Origin: Nitrososphaeria archaeon
GTDB taxonomy: Archaea; Thermoproteota; Nitrososphaeria; Nitrososphaerales; Nitrosopumilaceae
Assembly (NCBI GenBank): GCA_010028495.1
Contig: RHCX01000004.1
Coordinates: forward strand, 1 to 44,460
Length of the DNA stretch: 44,460 nt
Direction: 5' to 3'
Positions within the stretch are counted from its first letter, which is position 1. Every line of letters starts with the position of its first letter. Shown here piece by piece: positions 15,034-23,899 of the stretch. The translations under genes and the position numbers were made by a program. The notes below the pieces were generated by a model, which saw only the letters and a list, made by a program, of their open reading frames with translations, had not been told where the DNA came from and searched no databases.

Positions 15034-16469
15034 TTGTTTTTTGTTGCCTTGACTCGGATTAATCCGGCATCGTGATCATAATTCAGATTAGAATATGGAT
15101 ACGAGTTCAAATCATATCGAGTTTTTGGATCAGCAAACTCGGTGATTGTGTTAGTTAATGCATCCGCCCGTGATAATTGTGGCCCACGAGCAAAATCTCG
15201 TTGAAGATGAGGATCAGATAGTATAATCATTTGTTGTGGTGTTTTTTTGTATAAAATATCCACATAGTCTTTTGTATTTTGTAAACCAAGCACGTCGTGT
15301 AATACCCACTCATATGTTGGACTAGCGAATACAGGAATGGTTGGATTTTCTTTTGCTAGATTTGCAGTAAATATCATTGCTTCAAACTGAGTATTTGTCA
15401 AATTTGTTGAAACGACTACGATTGTGCAAACTAGACCAAACATCGCAATCCCGAAAAATGGCATTAACATCAGATTTGGTTTTTTAATTCTCTTACTGAT
15501 CTGATCAACAAAATTAGCCAAGCCAAGTGAGAATACTGGAAGAAGCATCATCCAGTGAAAATACTGGACAAATCCAATCAGTCCAAGAAATACCACATAT
15601 GGAGCAAACCAGAGTAAAACAAGCCTGTCGCGTTTAATTACAAGTAATCCAATTCCTACCAATCCCAAAACAAACAGAACAGGATCCATTGCCAAGAATG
15701 CTTTCGTCACCTCAAACAATCCGGTACGATTCCTTTGTGTCTGCCAGAGCACATCATGAATCCAATGATTTGTAAAGCTTCCAGTCATCAGGCTTTGAGC
15801 AGGCCAGATCAATGGCAAAAGCAGGACTGGGACTAGCCACAACCCAATCATCTTTTTGCTTTTTGTGCCAGAATAAATCAAATAAACAATCATCGGGATC
15901 ATTGTAAATGCTGGAATTTTTGTAAAGATTGCAAGTCCCATACAAACTCCAGATGCCATGACAAACTTGCGATTATCTTTAGAATACATTGCAAATAAAA
16001 TTGCCAGTAATAAAAAAGGCAAAAGAATTGAATCCAGCAAGATTCTCCTCATAATCCACGTAATCGGCATTACAGCAAAGAATGCAGATGTAAAAACTGC
16101 GATTTTTGTATCATATCTTTTTTGAATTATTTTGTATACAAGAAATGTATCAAAAACAACAATTAATCCCATCATTAATCGAGGTATTGCAAACAAGGAT
16201 TCTATAGAATCAAGATTTGATTGCGGATTTACTGAATTCGGATATCCAGCTATGAAGAAAAATCCACTAAGGAAAAACTGCCCAAAATATGGATGATCGT
16301 AATAAACGCCTTCTTGTGGCCCTTTGCCTTCCAAGATATCAGATGCTCGTCGGAGATAGACTCCTTCATCGTAAAAGATCTCAGGATACCCAGTAAGATT
16401 CCAAATATGAGTAAATGCTGCAAGTGTTAAAATTGCGCAAATAATCAAAATCGATTTTTTTGAAGCCAA
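15030..16469 (-). CDS. GT39-like membrane glycosyltransferase
   Basis: A 479-residue polytopic protein with about 10 membrane helices, resembling the PMT/ArnT GT-C superfamily that transfers sugars from a polyprenyl-phosphate donor to a protein or lipid. The first loop has the acidic catalytic motif in EIFYDEGVYLRRASDILEGK, followed by YYDHPYFGQFFLSG, both GT39 hallmarks. The C-terminal 100 residues face outward. The start is TTG. It converges on the dehydrogenase gene with a 4-base overlap. Acceptor is unknown; S-layer or surface protein glycosylation is plausible. Confidence 0.8.
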   Translation of the reverse strand: MASKKSILIICAILTLAAFTHIWNLTGYPEIFYDEGVYLRRASDILEGKGPQEGVYYDHPYFGQFFLSGFFFIAGYPNSVNPQSNLDSIESLFAIPRLMMGLIVVFDTFLVYKIIQKRYDTKIAVFTSAFFAVMPITWIMRRILLDSILLPFLLLAILFAMYSKDNRKFVMASGVCMGLAIFTKIPAFTMIPMIVYLIYSGTKSKKMIGLWLVPVLLLPLIWPAQSLMTGSFTNHWIHDVLWQTQRNRTGLFEVTKAFLAMDPVLFVLGLVGIGLLVIKRDRLVLLWFAPYVVFLGLIGFVQYFHWMMLLPVFSLGLANFVDQISKRIKKPNLMLMPFFGIAMFGLVCTIVVVSTNLTNTQFEAMIFTANLAKENPTIPVFASPTYEWVLHDVLGLQNTKDYVDILYKKTPQQMIILSDPHLQRDFARGPQLSRADALTNTITEFADPKTRYDLNSYPYSNLNYDHDAGLIRVKATKNN

Positions 16470-16520
16470 GGCCTATCACAAAGAAGAACAGTTAATTTGG
16501 CTTTCTCAGGATTTTGGAAC

Positions 16521-16534
16521 AAAAATTTATCAAT
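16521..16534 (+). promoter_or_regulatory. TATA-like box of the gene at 16555
   Basis: AAAAATTTATCAAT, 21-34 bases upstream of the ATG at 16555. Confidence 0.4.
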
Positions 16535-16554
16535 AGATTTTGCAAAGATGTGTC

Positions 16555-16761
16555 ATGCGTGACATAAATGACATCATGCCAAAGATCCCAGACATGAAAT
16601 GGGGCGCTCTAACTAACAAATACCCAACAAACAAGAATGTCAAAGAACTAGACAAGATGCTCCCACATGACAAAAAATGGCACACTGTGTTTGATTTTGA
16701 AGACCACGTTTATGTTGACGATGTACAAGTCTGGAAAAAAGACAAAAAAGCCTGGACTTAG
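16555..16761 (+). CDS. Small conserved-looking protein of unknown function
   Basis: A 68-residue soluble protein starting MRDINDIMPKIPDMKWGALT and ending in a Lys/Trp-rich stretch (VQVWKKDKKAWT). It is a coherent coding frame with its own TATA box and ATG; an in-frame TTG at 16540 is less likely. No domain was recognised. Its end overlaps the convergent gene at 16758 by 4 bases. Confidence 0.65.
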   Translation: MRDINDIMPKIPDMKWGALTNKYPTNKNVKELDKMLPHDKKWHTVFDFEDHVYVDDVQVWKKDKKAWT

Positions 16762-17144
16762 CTTCCCATCATCCCAACCATTTTGGGTGGAATTCTATAC
16801 TCTTTGGTAACTGAAATTCCGTTATCCGCAGTCACCAACACCAGATGTAAAGAGTTGTGTTCTGGTGGAGATAAGATTATTTTTTGTCCCGGAGCCAATA
16901 CTCCAAGCGATTGTACATCACCATCACCAAAATTCACCAATACATTCGTTAGTGGTTTTGAGCCGGTGTTTTGAATCATCACTCTGGCAGTGACAAAGAG
17001 GTTTTGCGGGTCCTTGAACGGGTCAACGTCAATCTGATATTCTGTTGTAGTGATTATCCCTTTTGATAATGACAACGTGATTAACACTCCAATTATTGCA
17101 ATTCCAGCAATACCTCCAATAATCAAAAATTTGTATGAGCCCAC
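16758..17144 (-). CDS. Membrane-anchored extracytoplasmic protein
   Basis: A 128-residue protein with a single N-terminal helix (about 5-27, FLIIGGIAGIAIIGVLITLS) and a beta-rich outer domain. The pattern of TARVMIQNTGSKPLTNVLVN and FGDGDVQSLGVLAPGQKIIL resembles CARDB/DUF11-like immunoglobulin folds. No enzymatic motif is visible. It may be a small surface or complex subunit. It lies 34 bases beyond the RAM-domain gene, and could be part of that operon. Confidence 0.65.
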   Translation of the reverse strand: MGSYKFLIIGGIAGIAIIGVLITLSLSKGIITTTEYQIDVDPFKDPQNLFVTARVMIQNTGSKPLTNVLVNFGDGDVQSLGVLAPGQKIILSPPEHNSLHLVLVTADNGISVTKEYRIPPKMVGMMGS

Positions 17145-17178
17145 GACACACTAAATTTGGCGAATCTAACTATTAAGA

Positions 17179-17424
17179 TTATTTTCCGCCTTGCTCAGGA
17201 ATAGTAGACAGTGTTGTAGTAGACACTACATTTTTTGTCTTGCGGATTTGCTTCGTTATGATATCAGATACTACTTTATGGTTTGCGCCCACTACTTTGA
17301 GGAACAGATCATACATGCCGTATGTTCCGTGTGCTTCTTTTACTCCATCAATTTTTAGCAATTCTCGCATGACATCCATTTCATGCGCCGTTTCACATTT
17401 TACTAAAACAAAGGCGATTTCCAT
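17179..17424 (-). CDS. Stand-alone Lrp/AsnC ligand-binding (RAM) domain
   Basis: An 81-residue protein that is only the effector-binding domain of Lrp/AsnC regulators and lacks the HTH. The pattern is AFVLVKCETAHEMDVMRELL, then GVKEAHGTYGMYDLFLKVVG and the final beta strand. Such stand-alone RAM proteins bind small ligands and oligomerise. It begins 2 bases after the purF stop, so it is part of the purine operon; a role in sensing an amino acid such as glutamine is conceivable but inferred. Confidence 0.85.
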   Translation of the reverse strand: MEIAFVLVKCETAHEMDVMRELLKIDGVKEAHGTYGMYDLFLKVVGANHKVVSDIITKQIRKTKNVVSTTTLSTIPEQGGK

Positions 17425-17426
17425 AA

Positions 17427-18863
17427 TTATTCTCCTTTCATCTCTTCACGGGTTTTAAACTGTGGTTTTATTCCTAGAGTTTCATAATTACCAGTAGTGC
17501 AAGTAAAACACATTGAATCATGCGGAATTCCTACAGCATTTGCCAAGTTTTGAGCATCATTATATCCTAAAAAGTCAGCACCAATGTCGCTTTTGATTTT
17601 GTCAATTATCTGTTCTTCCGTTCCGCCTTGATTTGCTCCAGTAGCAAGTTCTTCTTGAGATGGGAAATCAATTCCAGCATAACAAGGATACTTGATCGGA
17701 GGATATGTAATCAACATGCTGATTTTTTTAGCGCCCGCACGTCGTAATGCCTTGATGATTGCCTTTGAGCTTGTACCACGCACCAAGCTGTCATCAATTA
17801 CTATAACATGTTTGCCGTTTATGATTTCGCTAATTGGTATTATCCATCGGTTGATTTCCACCCTGTCAGATTGATGCGGTTCGATAAAGCTGCGCAGTGG
17901 GCCTTTCTTACTGTATCTGTCTTTTAGTAATCCTTCATCAAATGTCAAACCCAATTCTTGTGCATATCCAAGTGCTGCAGGTCTTGCAGAGTCTGGTACT
18001 GGAATTACTAGATCAGCATCTTTGATTGGGAATTTTCTCGCTAGAAATTGTCCGATGCGTTTTCTTGCAACATAGATGTTTGTTCCCTCCATCTTCGATG
18101 TCGGATGAGCAAAATATGTGAACTCAAATGAGCAGTGTGATCGTTGTTTTGCCTCTGAGAACATTTCAGTCTCCATTCCGTCTTTACTGAACTTGAGCAG
18201 CTCGCCTGGAACTACGTCTCTGACTAGCTTTGCACCAATTGCAGATAGCGCAGATGACTCTGATGCGACGATTGATACCTGCCCATCTTCTTTTGAGCCC
18301 AAAACCATCGGTCTGAAGCCTCGTGGGTCGCGTGCCGCATAAACTGCGTTATCATCAGATACAAATGTAAAGCAATACGAACCCGCCATCTCATTTTTGA
18401 GAATCGATAGTGCAGCTCCAAGTTTTCCATTAGTAGACATTAGTGAGACAAGTCGTTGAGCTGCAATCATAGTATCACTAGAGCTTTGCGGGGTAAATGT
18501 GCATCCTCCAACCATGTTTGCTAGCTCTGCAACATTTGCTATGGTACCATTATGAGCAATGCAAAGATCTTTGACTTTGAGTGGTTGAGCATTTTCCAAG
18601 CTGCTCCTTCCAACAGTGGAATATCGTACATGCCCTATTGCTGCAGGCGAAGCATATTCCTCAGTTATCTTTTGAAATTCAGATGATGCTGAAGAGACTA
18701 GACCTAATCGTTTTACAGGGGTTTTGTTTGGAACTGCGATTCCCCAAGCTTCTTGACCCCTGTGCTGTAATGCACGTAGTGCATCAATTACCATTGGGAT
18801 TACATTAGAGCCGTCTTTGCTGAAAATCCCAACCACACCGCAGTTTTCTTTTACTTTAGGCAT
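17427..18863 (-). CDS. purF: Amidophosphoribosyltransferase
   Basis: A 478-residue PurF, which makes phosphoribosylamine from PRPP and glutamine, the first step of purine synthesis. The class-II glutaminase starts at Cys8 (after MPKVKEN), implying removal of a 7-residue propeptide. The PRTase motif VIVIDDSLVRGTSSKAIIKA is intact. Cys in SHCSFEF, YPCYAGID and CFTCTTGNYETLG correspond to the four [4Fe-4S] ligands of the Bacillus-type enzyme, so it should be an iron-sulfur PurF. It overlaps purL by 8 bases. Confidence 0.96.
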   Translation of the reverse strand: MPKVKENCGVVGIFSKDGSNVIPMVIDALRALQHRGQEAWGIAVPNKTPVKRLGLVSSASSEFQKITEEYASPAAIGHVRYSTVGRSSLENAQPLKVKDLCIAHNGTIANVAELANMVGGCTFTPQSSSDTMIAAQRLVSLMSTNGKLGAALSILKNEMAGSYCFTFVSDDNAVYAARDPRGFRPMVLGSKEDGQVSIVASESSALSAIGAKLVRDVVPGELLKFSKDGMETEMFSEAKQRSHCSFEFTYFAHPTSKMEGTNIYVARKRIGQFLARKFPIKDADLVIPVPDSARPAALGYAQELGLTFDEGLLKDRYSKKGPLRSFIEPHQSDRVEINRWIIPISEIINGKHVIVIDDSLVRGTSSKAIIKALRRAGAKKISMLITYPPIKYPCYAGIDFPSQEELATGANQGGTEEQIIDKIKSDIGADFLGYNDAQNLANAVGIPHDSMCFTCTTGNYETLGIKPQFKTREEMKGE

Positions 18864-21021
18864 GTAGCACCAGATCCCTCAATGAATTAAACCACTTTTC
18901 ATGTGCCTTATCAACTCTTAGTTTGGCAACAAGTTTTTTCTTGTTGGAAAATATGATTTCGTTTCCTTGGAATGTGCCGATCTCTGAATGTGACACATTT
19001 TTCTTCTTTAACTCAGATAGCACAACGTGTAGTTTTGATTTTTCCACTACTAGTAAATATCTCGAATGACTTTCAGAGAAGAGTAGTTTTGCAGAATCTA
19101 ATTTTTCTTTTGGTACTTTGTCTAATGATATTGCACACCCAACATTGCTAGTCATCGATAGTTCTGAAACGGCAATTGCGAGACCCCCCTTTGCACAATC
19201 ATGAGCTGCCTTCACATGACCATTTTGTATTATCTTCAGCACGGAATCCATGTTTTTCTTGGATTCTGCCAGATTGATTTTTGGAGCTCTACCGCCAATG
19301 AAATCATGGATATATTCGTAATATTCAGAGCCGCCAAGTTCGTCTTTTGTTATACCAACCATAACAAGTACGTCTCCCAATTCTATTTTCTGAGGCTTGA
19401 GCGGGGTTTTGTCAATCAATCCCAACACGCCAATTAACGGAGTAGGCTTGATTGGACCATGAGGAGTTTCATTGTATAGGCTGACTTTGCCCCCAACACA
19501 AGGAATCTCAAAATGTTTGCAAAATTCTGTTATTCCTTTTAATGATTCAAGAAAAGTCCAAAAGATTTCTGGATTTTCAGGATTTCCAAATTGTAAATGA
19601 TCAACCATCCCAATCGGAGTTGCGCCAGTGCAGACTACGTTTCTACATGCTTCTTCAAAGCATCCCATCGCACCGTTTTTTGGATCCAAATAGCAATGCT
19701 TTGGATTGCCATCGATTTTGACTGATAGATATTTTCCATTATCCAATCTCAGCACAGCTGCGTCTGAGCCAGGCTTTACCACTGTTCTAATTCCTACCTC
19801 GTGATCATATTGCCCATAAACCCAAATTTTGCTTGCAATGTTTGGGCTAGCAAGTAGAGATAGAATCGTTTTTGAGAGATCTTTTGGTTGAGATGGTTGT
19901 CTTTTGTTTTCTAACTGTTTTAGATATGCAGGTTGTTTAGAAGGTCGATTCAGTAGTGGCGCATTTGCCACAATTTCTGCAGGCATTGATGCGAGCACAT
20001 TTTTGTTATCGGTTACTTTCATGATCTTGTTTCCAGTCACTTTGCCAATTACGGAGCAACTGACTCGGAATTTTTTGCAGATTTGTTGCAGTTTTGCCAG
20101 CTTCTTTTTGTCAGTAATTACAAGCATTCTCTCCTGTGATTCAGATGTCATTATTTCAGATGGCTTCATGTTTGGCTCTCTTGTGTGAACCTTGGTTACA
20201 TCAAGCTCGATTCCTACACCCATTGCATCAGCAGTCTCTGAAATAGCGCACGACAACCCTCCGCCTCCCAAGTCCTTGATTGCCTTGATCAATCCCTGAT
20301 TTCGTGCCTCCAGGGTAGCCTCTATGATTAATTTTTCAATGAATGGGTCTGGGATTTGCACTGCAGAGCGGTCTTCTGTTTCCAGAGAATCAGATGCAAA
20401 CTGTGCGCCGCCTATTCCGTCGCGGCCTGTAGAGCCGCCCATCAACACGACCACGTCACCAGCTTTTGCGTGATTTTTGATTAGTCGCTCTTTTTTGCCA
20501 AACCCAACAGATGCAACGTCCACCAAAGCATAATTAGAATAACATTTGTCAAACTCTACTTCACCACCAACAGTAGGTATACCCAAACAGTTTCCATAAT
20601 CAGCAATTCCAGTTACTGCATTTTTGAAAAGCCATTTTGCGTGAGAGTCTTTTTGTATATCACCAAATCTCAAACCATCAAGTAATGCGATTGGTCTTGT
20701 CCCAGCAGACAAGATATCACGTATCACACCGCCCACGCCAGTGGCTGCACCTCCATACGGTTCCACAGCCGACGGGTGATTATGAGATTCAATGTGAACT
20801 GTGACCACATAACCACCCCCAACATCAAGAACACCAGAATCATAGCCTTTTTCGTGTATAACTCGTGCTCCTTTGGTCGGTAACATTTTGAGATGAATCT
20901 TAGATGACTTGTATGAGCAGTGCTCTGACCATTCAGCTGCAACAATATGTCGTTCAGTATCGTTTGGCTCTCTGCCGATTTTTTTGGTCAGATAATCCAG
21001 TTCCTCTTTTTGAAGACTCAT
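18856..21021 (-). CDS. purL: FGAM synthase subunit II, small type
   Basis: A 721-residue small PurL, which turns FGAR into FGAM using ATP and ammonia from PurQ, with PurS as a bridge. Family segments are EWSEHCSYKSSKIHLKMLPT, DVGGGYVVTVHIESHNHPSA, GTRPIALLDGLRFGD, GGSTGRDGIGGAQFAS and AHDCAKGGLAIAVSELSM. It is coupled to purQ through a 4-base overlap and to purF by an 8-base overlap, one minus-strand operon. Confidence 0.97.
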   Translation of the reverse strand: MSLQKEELDYLTKKIGREPNDTERHIVAAEWSEHCSYKSSKIHLKMLPTKGARVIHEKGYDSGVLDVGGGYVVTVHIESHNHPSAVEPYGGAATGVGGVIRDILSAGTRPIALLDGLRFGDIQKDSHAKWLFKNAVTGIADYGNCLGIPTVGGEVEFDKCYSNYALVDVASVGFGKKERLIKNHAKAGDVVVLMGGSTGRDGIGGAQFASDSLETEDRSAVQIPDPFIEKLIIEATLEARNQGLIKAIKDLGGGGLSCAISETADAMGVGIELDVTKVHTREPNMKPSEIMTSESQERMLVITDKKKLAKLQQICKKFRVSCSVIGKVTGNKIMKVTDNKNVLASMPAEIVANAPLLNRPSKQPAYLKQLENKRQPSQPKDLSKTILSLLASPNIASKIWVYGQYDHEVGIRTVVKPGSDAAVLRLDNGKYLSVKIDGNPKHCYLDPKNGAMGCFEEACRNVVCTGATPIGMVDHLQFGNPENPEIFWTFLESLKGITEFCKHFEIPCVGGKVSLYNETPHGPIKPTPLIGVLGLIDKTPLKPQKIELGDVLVMVGITKDELGGSEYYEYIHDFIGGRAPKINLAESKKNMDSVLKIIQNGHVKAAHDCAKGGLAIAVSELSMTSNVGCAISLDKVPKEKLDSAKLLFSESHSRYLLVVEKSKLHVVLSELKKKNVSHSEIGTFQGNEIIFSNKKKLVAKLRVDKAHEKWFNSLRDLVLHA

Positions 21022-21698
21022 TTTCTAGCACCAATTGTTGCAATCAACGATTGGAATATCATGTTGGACGGAGTACAGTCTTTTGGGTTGATTTCAGGCT
21101 CAACTGCACGTTCTGGATGAGGCATCATGCCTACGACGTTTCCTTCCTTGTTACATATTCCCGCAATATCAAAAACAGAATCATTGATGTTACTTCCATA
21201 CTGAAAGACGATCTGGTTGTTTTTCTTTAGCTTGTCCAAATTCTCCTTGTCAATGTAATAACGGCCTTCTCCATTTGCAATCGGAATTGGGATTTTTTGC
21301 CCTATCTTGAATTTTGATGTGAATGGTGTCTTGTTGTTTTTTACAATCAATTCAGTCCATTGGCACATGAAGTTCAGTGAGGTGTTTTTGAGTAAAACCC
21401 CAGGAAGTAACTCGGATTCTACCAGAATTTGAAAGCCATTACAAACACCCAAAACAGGTAGTCCTTTGTCTGCCATTTTTTTGACATCTGAAATAACAGG
21501 ACTGTGTGCCGCAATTACGCCTGCACGTAATCTATCGCCATACGAAAATCCACCTGGCAAAACCACGGCATCGAGATTTTTTGGTAGCTTGTCTTCGTGC
21601 CAGAAATACTTTACATCCAGTTTGAAGACATCGCCTAAAACATGGTACATGTCTCGATCGCAGTTGCTTCCCGGAAATACGACTACGCCGACCTTCAC
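21018..21698 (-). CDS. purQ: FGAM synthase glutaminase subunit
   Basis: A PurQ of 226 residues, class-I amidotransferase feeding ammonia to PurL. The start is taken as GTG at 21698 (MKVGVVVFPGSNCDRDMYHV), because a TATA box lies 23-32 bases upstream; longer in-frame extensions upstream have no family match. The active site is PVLGVCNGFQILVE (nucleophile Cys) and the His/Glu pair is in MMPHPERAVEPEIN. First gene of the operon purQ-purL-purF-RAM gene. Confidence 0.95.
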   Translation of the reverse strand: MKVGVVVFPGSNCDRDMYHVLGDVFKLDVKYFWHEDKLPKNLDAVVLPGGFSYGDRLRAGVIAAHSPVISDVKKMADKGLPVLGVCNGFQILVESELLPGVLLKNTSLNFMCQWTELIVKNNKTPFTSKFKIGQKIPIPIANGEGRYYIDKENLDKLKKNNQIVFQYGSNINDSVFDIAGICNKEGNVVGMMPHPERAVEPEINPKDCTPSNMIFQSLIATIGARK

Positions 21699-21720
21699 AT
21701 TTACACGATATTGTTTGTGA

Positions 21721-21730
21721 TTATTAAACC
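21721..21730 (-). promoter_or_regulatory. TATA box of the purQLF operon
   Basis: GGTTTAATAA on the minus strand, 23-32 bases upstream of the purQ GTG, consistent with a leaderless message. Confidence 0.5.
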
Positions 21731-21813
21731 AAATCCAGCGATTCAAAGACTTGAACAGTTGTAAACAAACTCACCACAAATGTTTTTTATCTAGAATTTT
21801 TTCATCCACAAAT

Positions 21814-22230
21814 ATGGCCTACATTCGTGACATCATGAACAAACAGGTAGTCACAATATCCAAGGAAAAATCATGTCTAGAGGCAGCAAAGCTCCTCCAA
21901 GAAAAAGACATCTCATTCCTAGTAGTGACTGAGGGTCAGAATCCTGTCGGCATACTATCAGAAGCAGATTATGTTAGAAAACTGATAATCAATGACAAAC
22001 GTGCCTCCGAGGTAACTGTAGGCGAGATAATGTCGCCCAAGTTTCGCTGGGTGGAGCCAACCACGACAATAGAAGACGCCGTCCAAAAAATGCTAAACAA
22101 CAAAATCCGAAGACTGGTTGTATTGGAAGGCCAAAAACTTGCGGGAGTCATAACCCAGACAGACCTGGCGGCTCATCTAAGAAGCAAACTGCTCATCGAA
22201 GAGACCGTAAAATCAATCAAAACAGACTAG
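21814..22230 (+). CDS. CBS-domain pair protein
   Basis: A 138-residue protein from the ATG at 21814 (MAYIRDIMNKQVVTISKEKS) made of two CBS domains. The halves are marked by the repeated D(I)MN/MSPK elements and the GILSEADYVRKLI and GVITQTDLAAHLR signature ends. Such pairs bind adenine nucleotides such as AMP or ATP, or SAM, and regulate partners; no partner domain is fused. It lies between purQ and purS, convergent with purS (4-base overlap), which hints at nucleotide sensing, though this is inference. Confidence 0.88.
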   Translation: MAYIRDIMNKQVVTISKEKSCLEAAKLLQEKDISFLVVTEGQNPVGILSEADYVRKLIINDKRASEVTVGEIMSPKFRWVEPTTTIEDAVQKMLNNKIRRLVVLEGQKLAGVITQTDLAAHLRSKLLIEETVKSIKTD

Positions 22231-22487
22231 ATAGATTTTGCAGAAAAGGTAACCTTGCTTACCATCGGATTGTAGATTCTCAAGTCATCGCAGATCTTTT
22301 TGACTGCACTTTCTGCTGCTTGCTTTGTTGTCGAGTTTATCTGAAACTTGAGCATCTTGGCTGAGCGAATCTTTTTGACCGCACCGTGGTGTCCCTTTAG
22401 AACCAGGTCATTTAGTATGGTATCGCCTTCAGGATCATTCATACCCGCTTTGTTTTCAATCATGACTTGGACTTCAAACAGTGACAT
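22227..22487 (-). CDS. purS: FGAM synthase subunit PurS
   Basis: An 86-residue PurS, the small bridging subunit that docks PurQ to PurL and channels ammonia. The pattern is FEVQVMIENKAGMNDPEGDT, then VKKIRSAKMLKFQINST and a C-terminal CDDLRIYNPMVSKVTF. It stands apart from purQLF, with the CBS gene between and its own TATA box 24-33 bases upstream. Confidence 0.93.
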   Translation of the reverse strand: MSLFEVQVMIENKAGMNDPEGDTILNDLVLKGHHGAVKKIRSAKMLKFQINSTTKQAAESAVKKICDDLRIYNPMVSKVTFSAKSI

Positions 22488-22510
22488 CGTTTTTTGTGGC
22501 GGTTTGCTGT

Positions 22511-22520
22511 AATATAATGA
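22511..22520 (-). promoter_or_regulatory. TATA box of purS
   Basis: TCATTATATT on the minus strand, 24-33 bases upstream of the purS ATG. Confidence 0.5.
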
Positions 22521-22538
22521 ATTGTGTAATCAGTAGTA

Positions 22539-22547
22539 ATTTTATAG
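22539..22547 (+). promoter_or_regulatory. TATA box of the gene at 22570
   Basis: AATTTTATAG, 23-31 bases upstream of the ATG at 22570, giving a leaderless transcript divergent from purS. Confidence 0.5.
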
Positions 22548-22569
22548 TACATCATCAGACAAAATCCAA

Positions 22570-23040
22570 ATGGTTGTTCGCTCTAGATACTGGAAGATAA
22601 CCTCCGATGAAATGGAAAAAGCAGAATTTGATCCAGCAAAGGTTCTAAATTGGGAGATCAAGGGAATTCAAGAGCCAGAAGAAGATGCCAAATTTATCGG
22701 CGTGTTTAGCTATAGAAACGGCACCCCATGGGATTATGATTCCATCAAAGGAATTGTAATGTATCATAACAACATCAAAAAAGATACCGTCAATGAGGCA
22801 GTGAAATTCCTCAAAGACAGATTTGGTGGGGAGCAAAAGGAGAAAGGTGAGCGAATATTCTTGGTCGATTCCAAGGAAATCTATTCTGCAAAAGATGTTG
22901 GAGGCCTGGCAAAGCAGTTAGAATCCAAATTTTCACTGAAGGCATCAATTTCTGTCGAGTTTGCCGATATTTCCGAAGAAGAACGAAAGAAATCAGGCCT
23001 TGCAGACGCAAAACTATTACCAATTCCAGGCAAGCACTAG
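22570..23040 (+). CDS. Protein of unknown function
   Basis: A 156-residue soluble protein with no recognised domain. It begins MVVRSRYWKITSDEMEKAEF and looks alpha/beta: NWEIKGIQEPEEDAKFIGVF, then EAVKFLKDRFGG and a C-terminal half with VDSKEIYSAKDVGGLAKQLE. There are no Cys pairs, signal peptide or membrane segment. It is divergent from purS and stands 39 bases before tatC, with its own TATA box. Position near Tat and purine genes does not show its role. Confidence 0.7.
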   Translation: MVVRSRYWKITSDEMEKAEFDPAKVLNWEIKGIQEPEEDAKFIGVFSYRNGTPWDYDSIKGIVMYHNNIKKDTVNEAVKFLKDRFGGEQKEKGERIFLVDSKEIYSAKDVGGLAKQLESKFSLKASISVEFADISEEERKKSGLADAKLLPIPGKH

Positions 23041-23047
23041 ACGCAAC

Positions 23048-23055
23048 CTAAATAG
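23048..23055 (+). promoter_or_regulatory. TATA box of tatCA
   Basis: CTAAATAG, 25-32 bases upstream of the tatC ATG. Confidence 0.45.
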
Positions 23056-23079
23056 CGTTTTGTTTAGTATCATAACGTA

Positions 23080-23898
23080 ATGTCAGAGCTGCAGGGAATC
23101 TATGCACATCTAATTGAACTAAAGTCACGAATGATACGCATAGCCATTGCGGTAGGCGCATCAATCATTTTCCTGTTATCGTTCAGAGCAATCCCATTTT
23201 GGTACAATGGTGTAAAACTATACTATCCATTTCCAGAGCCAATACACAACATTGCGGCACAGATTACAAACTACATGAGAGTCACTTTGGTTCCAGAAAA
23301 TGTCCAGCTGATACAAACCGCTCCAGGCCAGGCATTTTATGCACAGACATATGTCGCAGCGTTGATTGGGATTGTGATATCAATGCCGATAATAGTAAGA
23401 GAACTGACCAAGTTCATCGCTCCGGCATTTTCAGACAAGGAAATCCACGCTGTTAAAAAAGTGGCCATTCCAGCCATTGTACTCTTTGTGGCGGGCGCCA
23501 CATTTGCATATTTTACCGTAATACCATTCATGCTTGACTTTTTGTACCAATATGGCGAATCGGCAGGCCTTGTGACATTTCTCAATGTTATGGACTTTGT
23601 CACGTTTGTGTTACAGTTTTTGCTTGCATTTGGCGTCGCATTTCAGCTTCCACTGATAATGTATGCTGCCACGGCATCAGGTATTACAGATGCCAAATTC
23701 TGGCGCAATAACATCAGATATGCAATAGTCGTTCTTGTGATAATCGGTGCGGTGGTAACTCCAGACGGCAGCGGTGTCACCATGTGGTTCATCTCAGGCC
23801 CGATGATTGGATTGTACTTGGCAGGCATGATTGCCATAGAAAGTAGAGAGCACAAAATTAAAAGACTTAAATCCAATTCGTCCCCTAAGGAAGACTAG
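23080..23898 (+). CDS. tatC: Sec-independent translocase protein TatC
   Basis: A 272-residue TatC, the twin-arginine signal receptor in the membrane. It has six membrane helices; the N-terminal cytoplasmic part carries the HLIELKSRMIRIAIAVGASI element, and the third segment has PAFSDKEIHAVKKVAIPAIV and FAYFTVIPFMLDFL. A periplasmic loop of about 80 residues contains the VQLIQTAPGQAFYAQ region. The C-terminal helix ends before a basic tail. tatA starts one base after the stop. Confidence 0.95.
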   Translation: MSELQGIYAHLIELKSRMIRIAIAVGASIIFLLSFRAIPFWYNGVKLYYPFPEPIHNIAAQITNYMRVTLVPENVQLIQTAPGQAFYAQTYVAALIGIVISMPIIVRELTKFIAPAFSDKEIHAVKKVAIPAIVLFVAGATFAYFTVIPFMLDFLYQYGESAGLVTFLNVMDFVTFVLQFLLAFGVAFQLPLIMYAATASGITDAKFWRNNIRYAIVVLVIIGAVVTPDGSGVTMWFISGPMIGLYLAGMIAIESREHKIKRLKSNSSPKED

Positions 23899-23899
23899 A

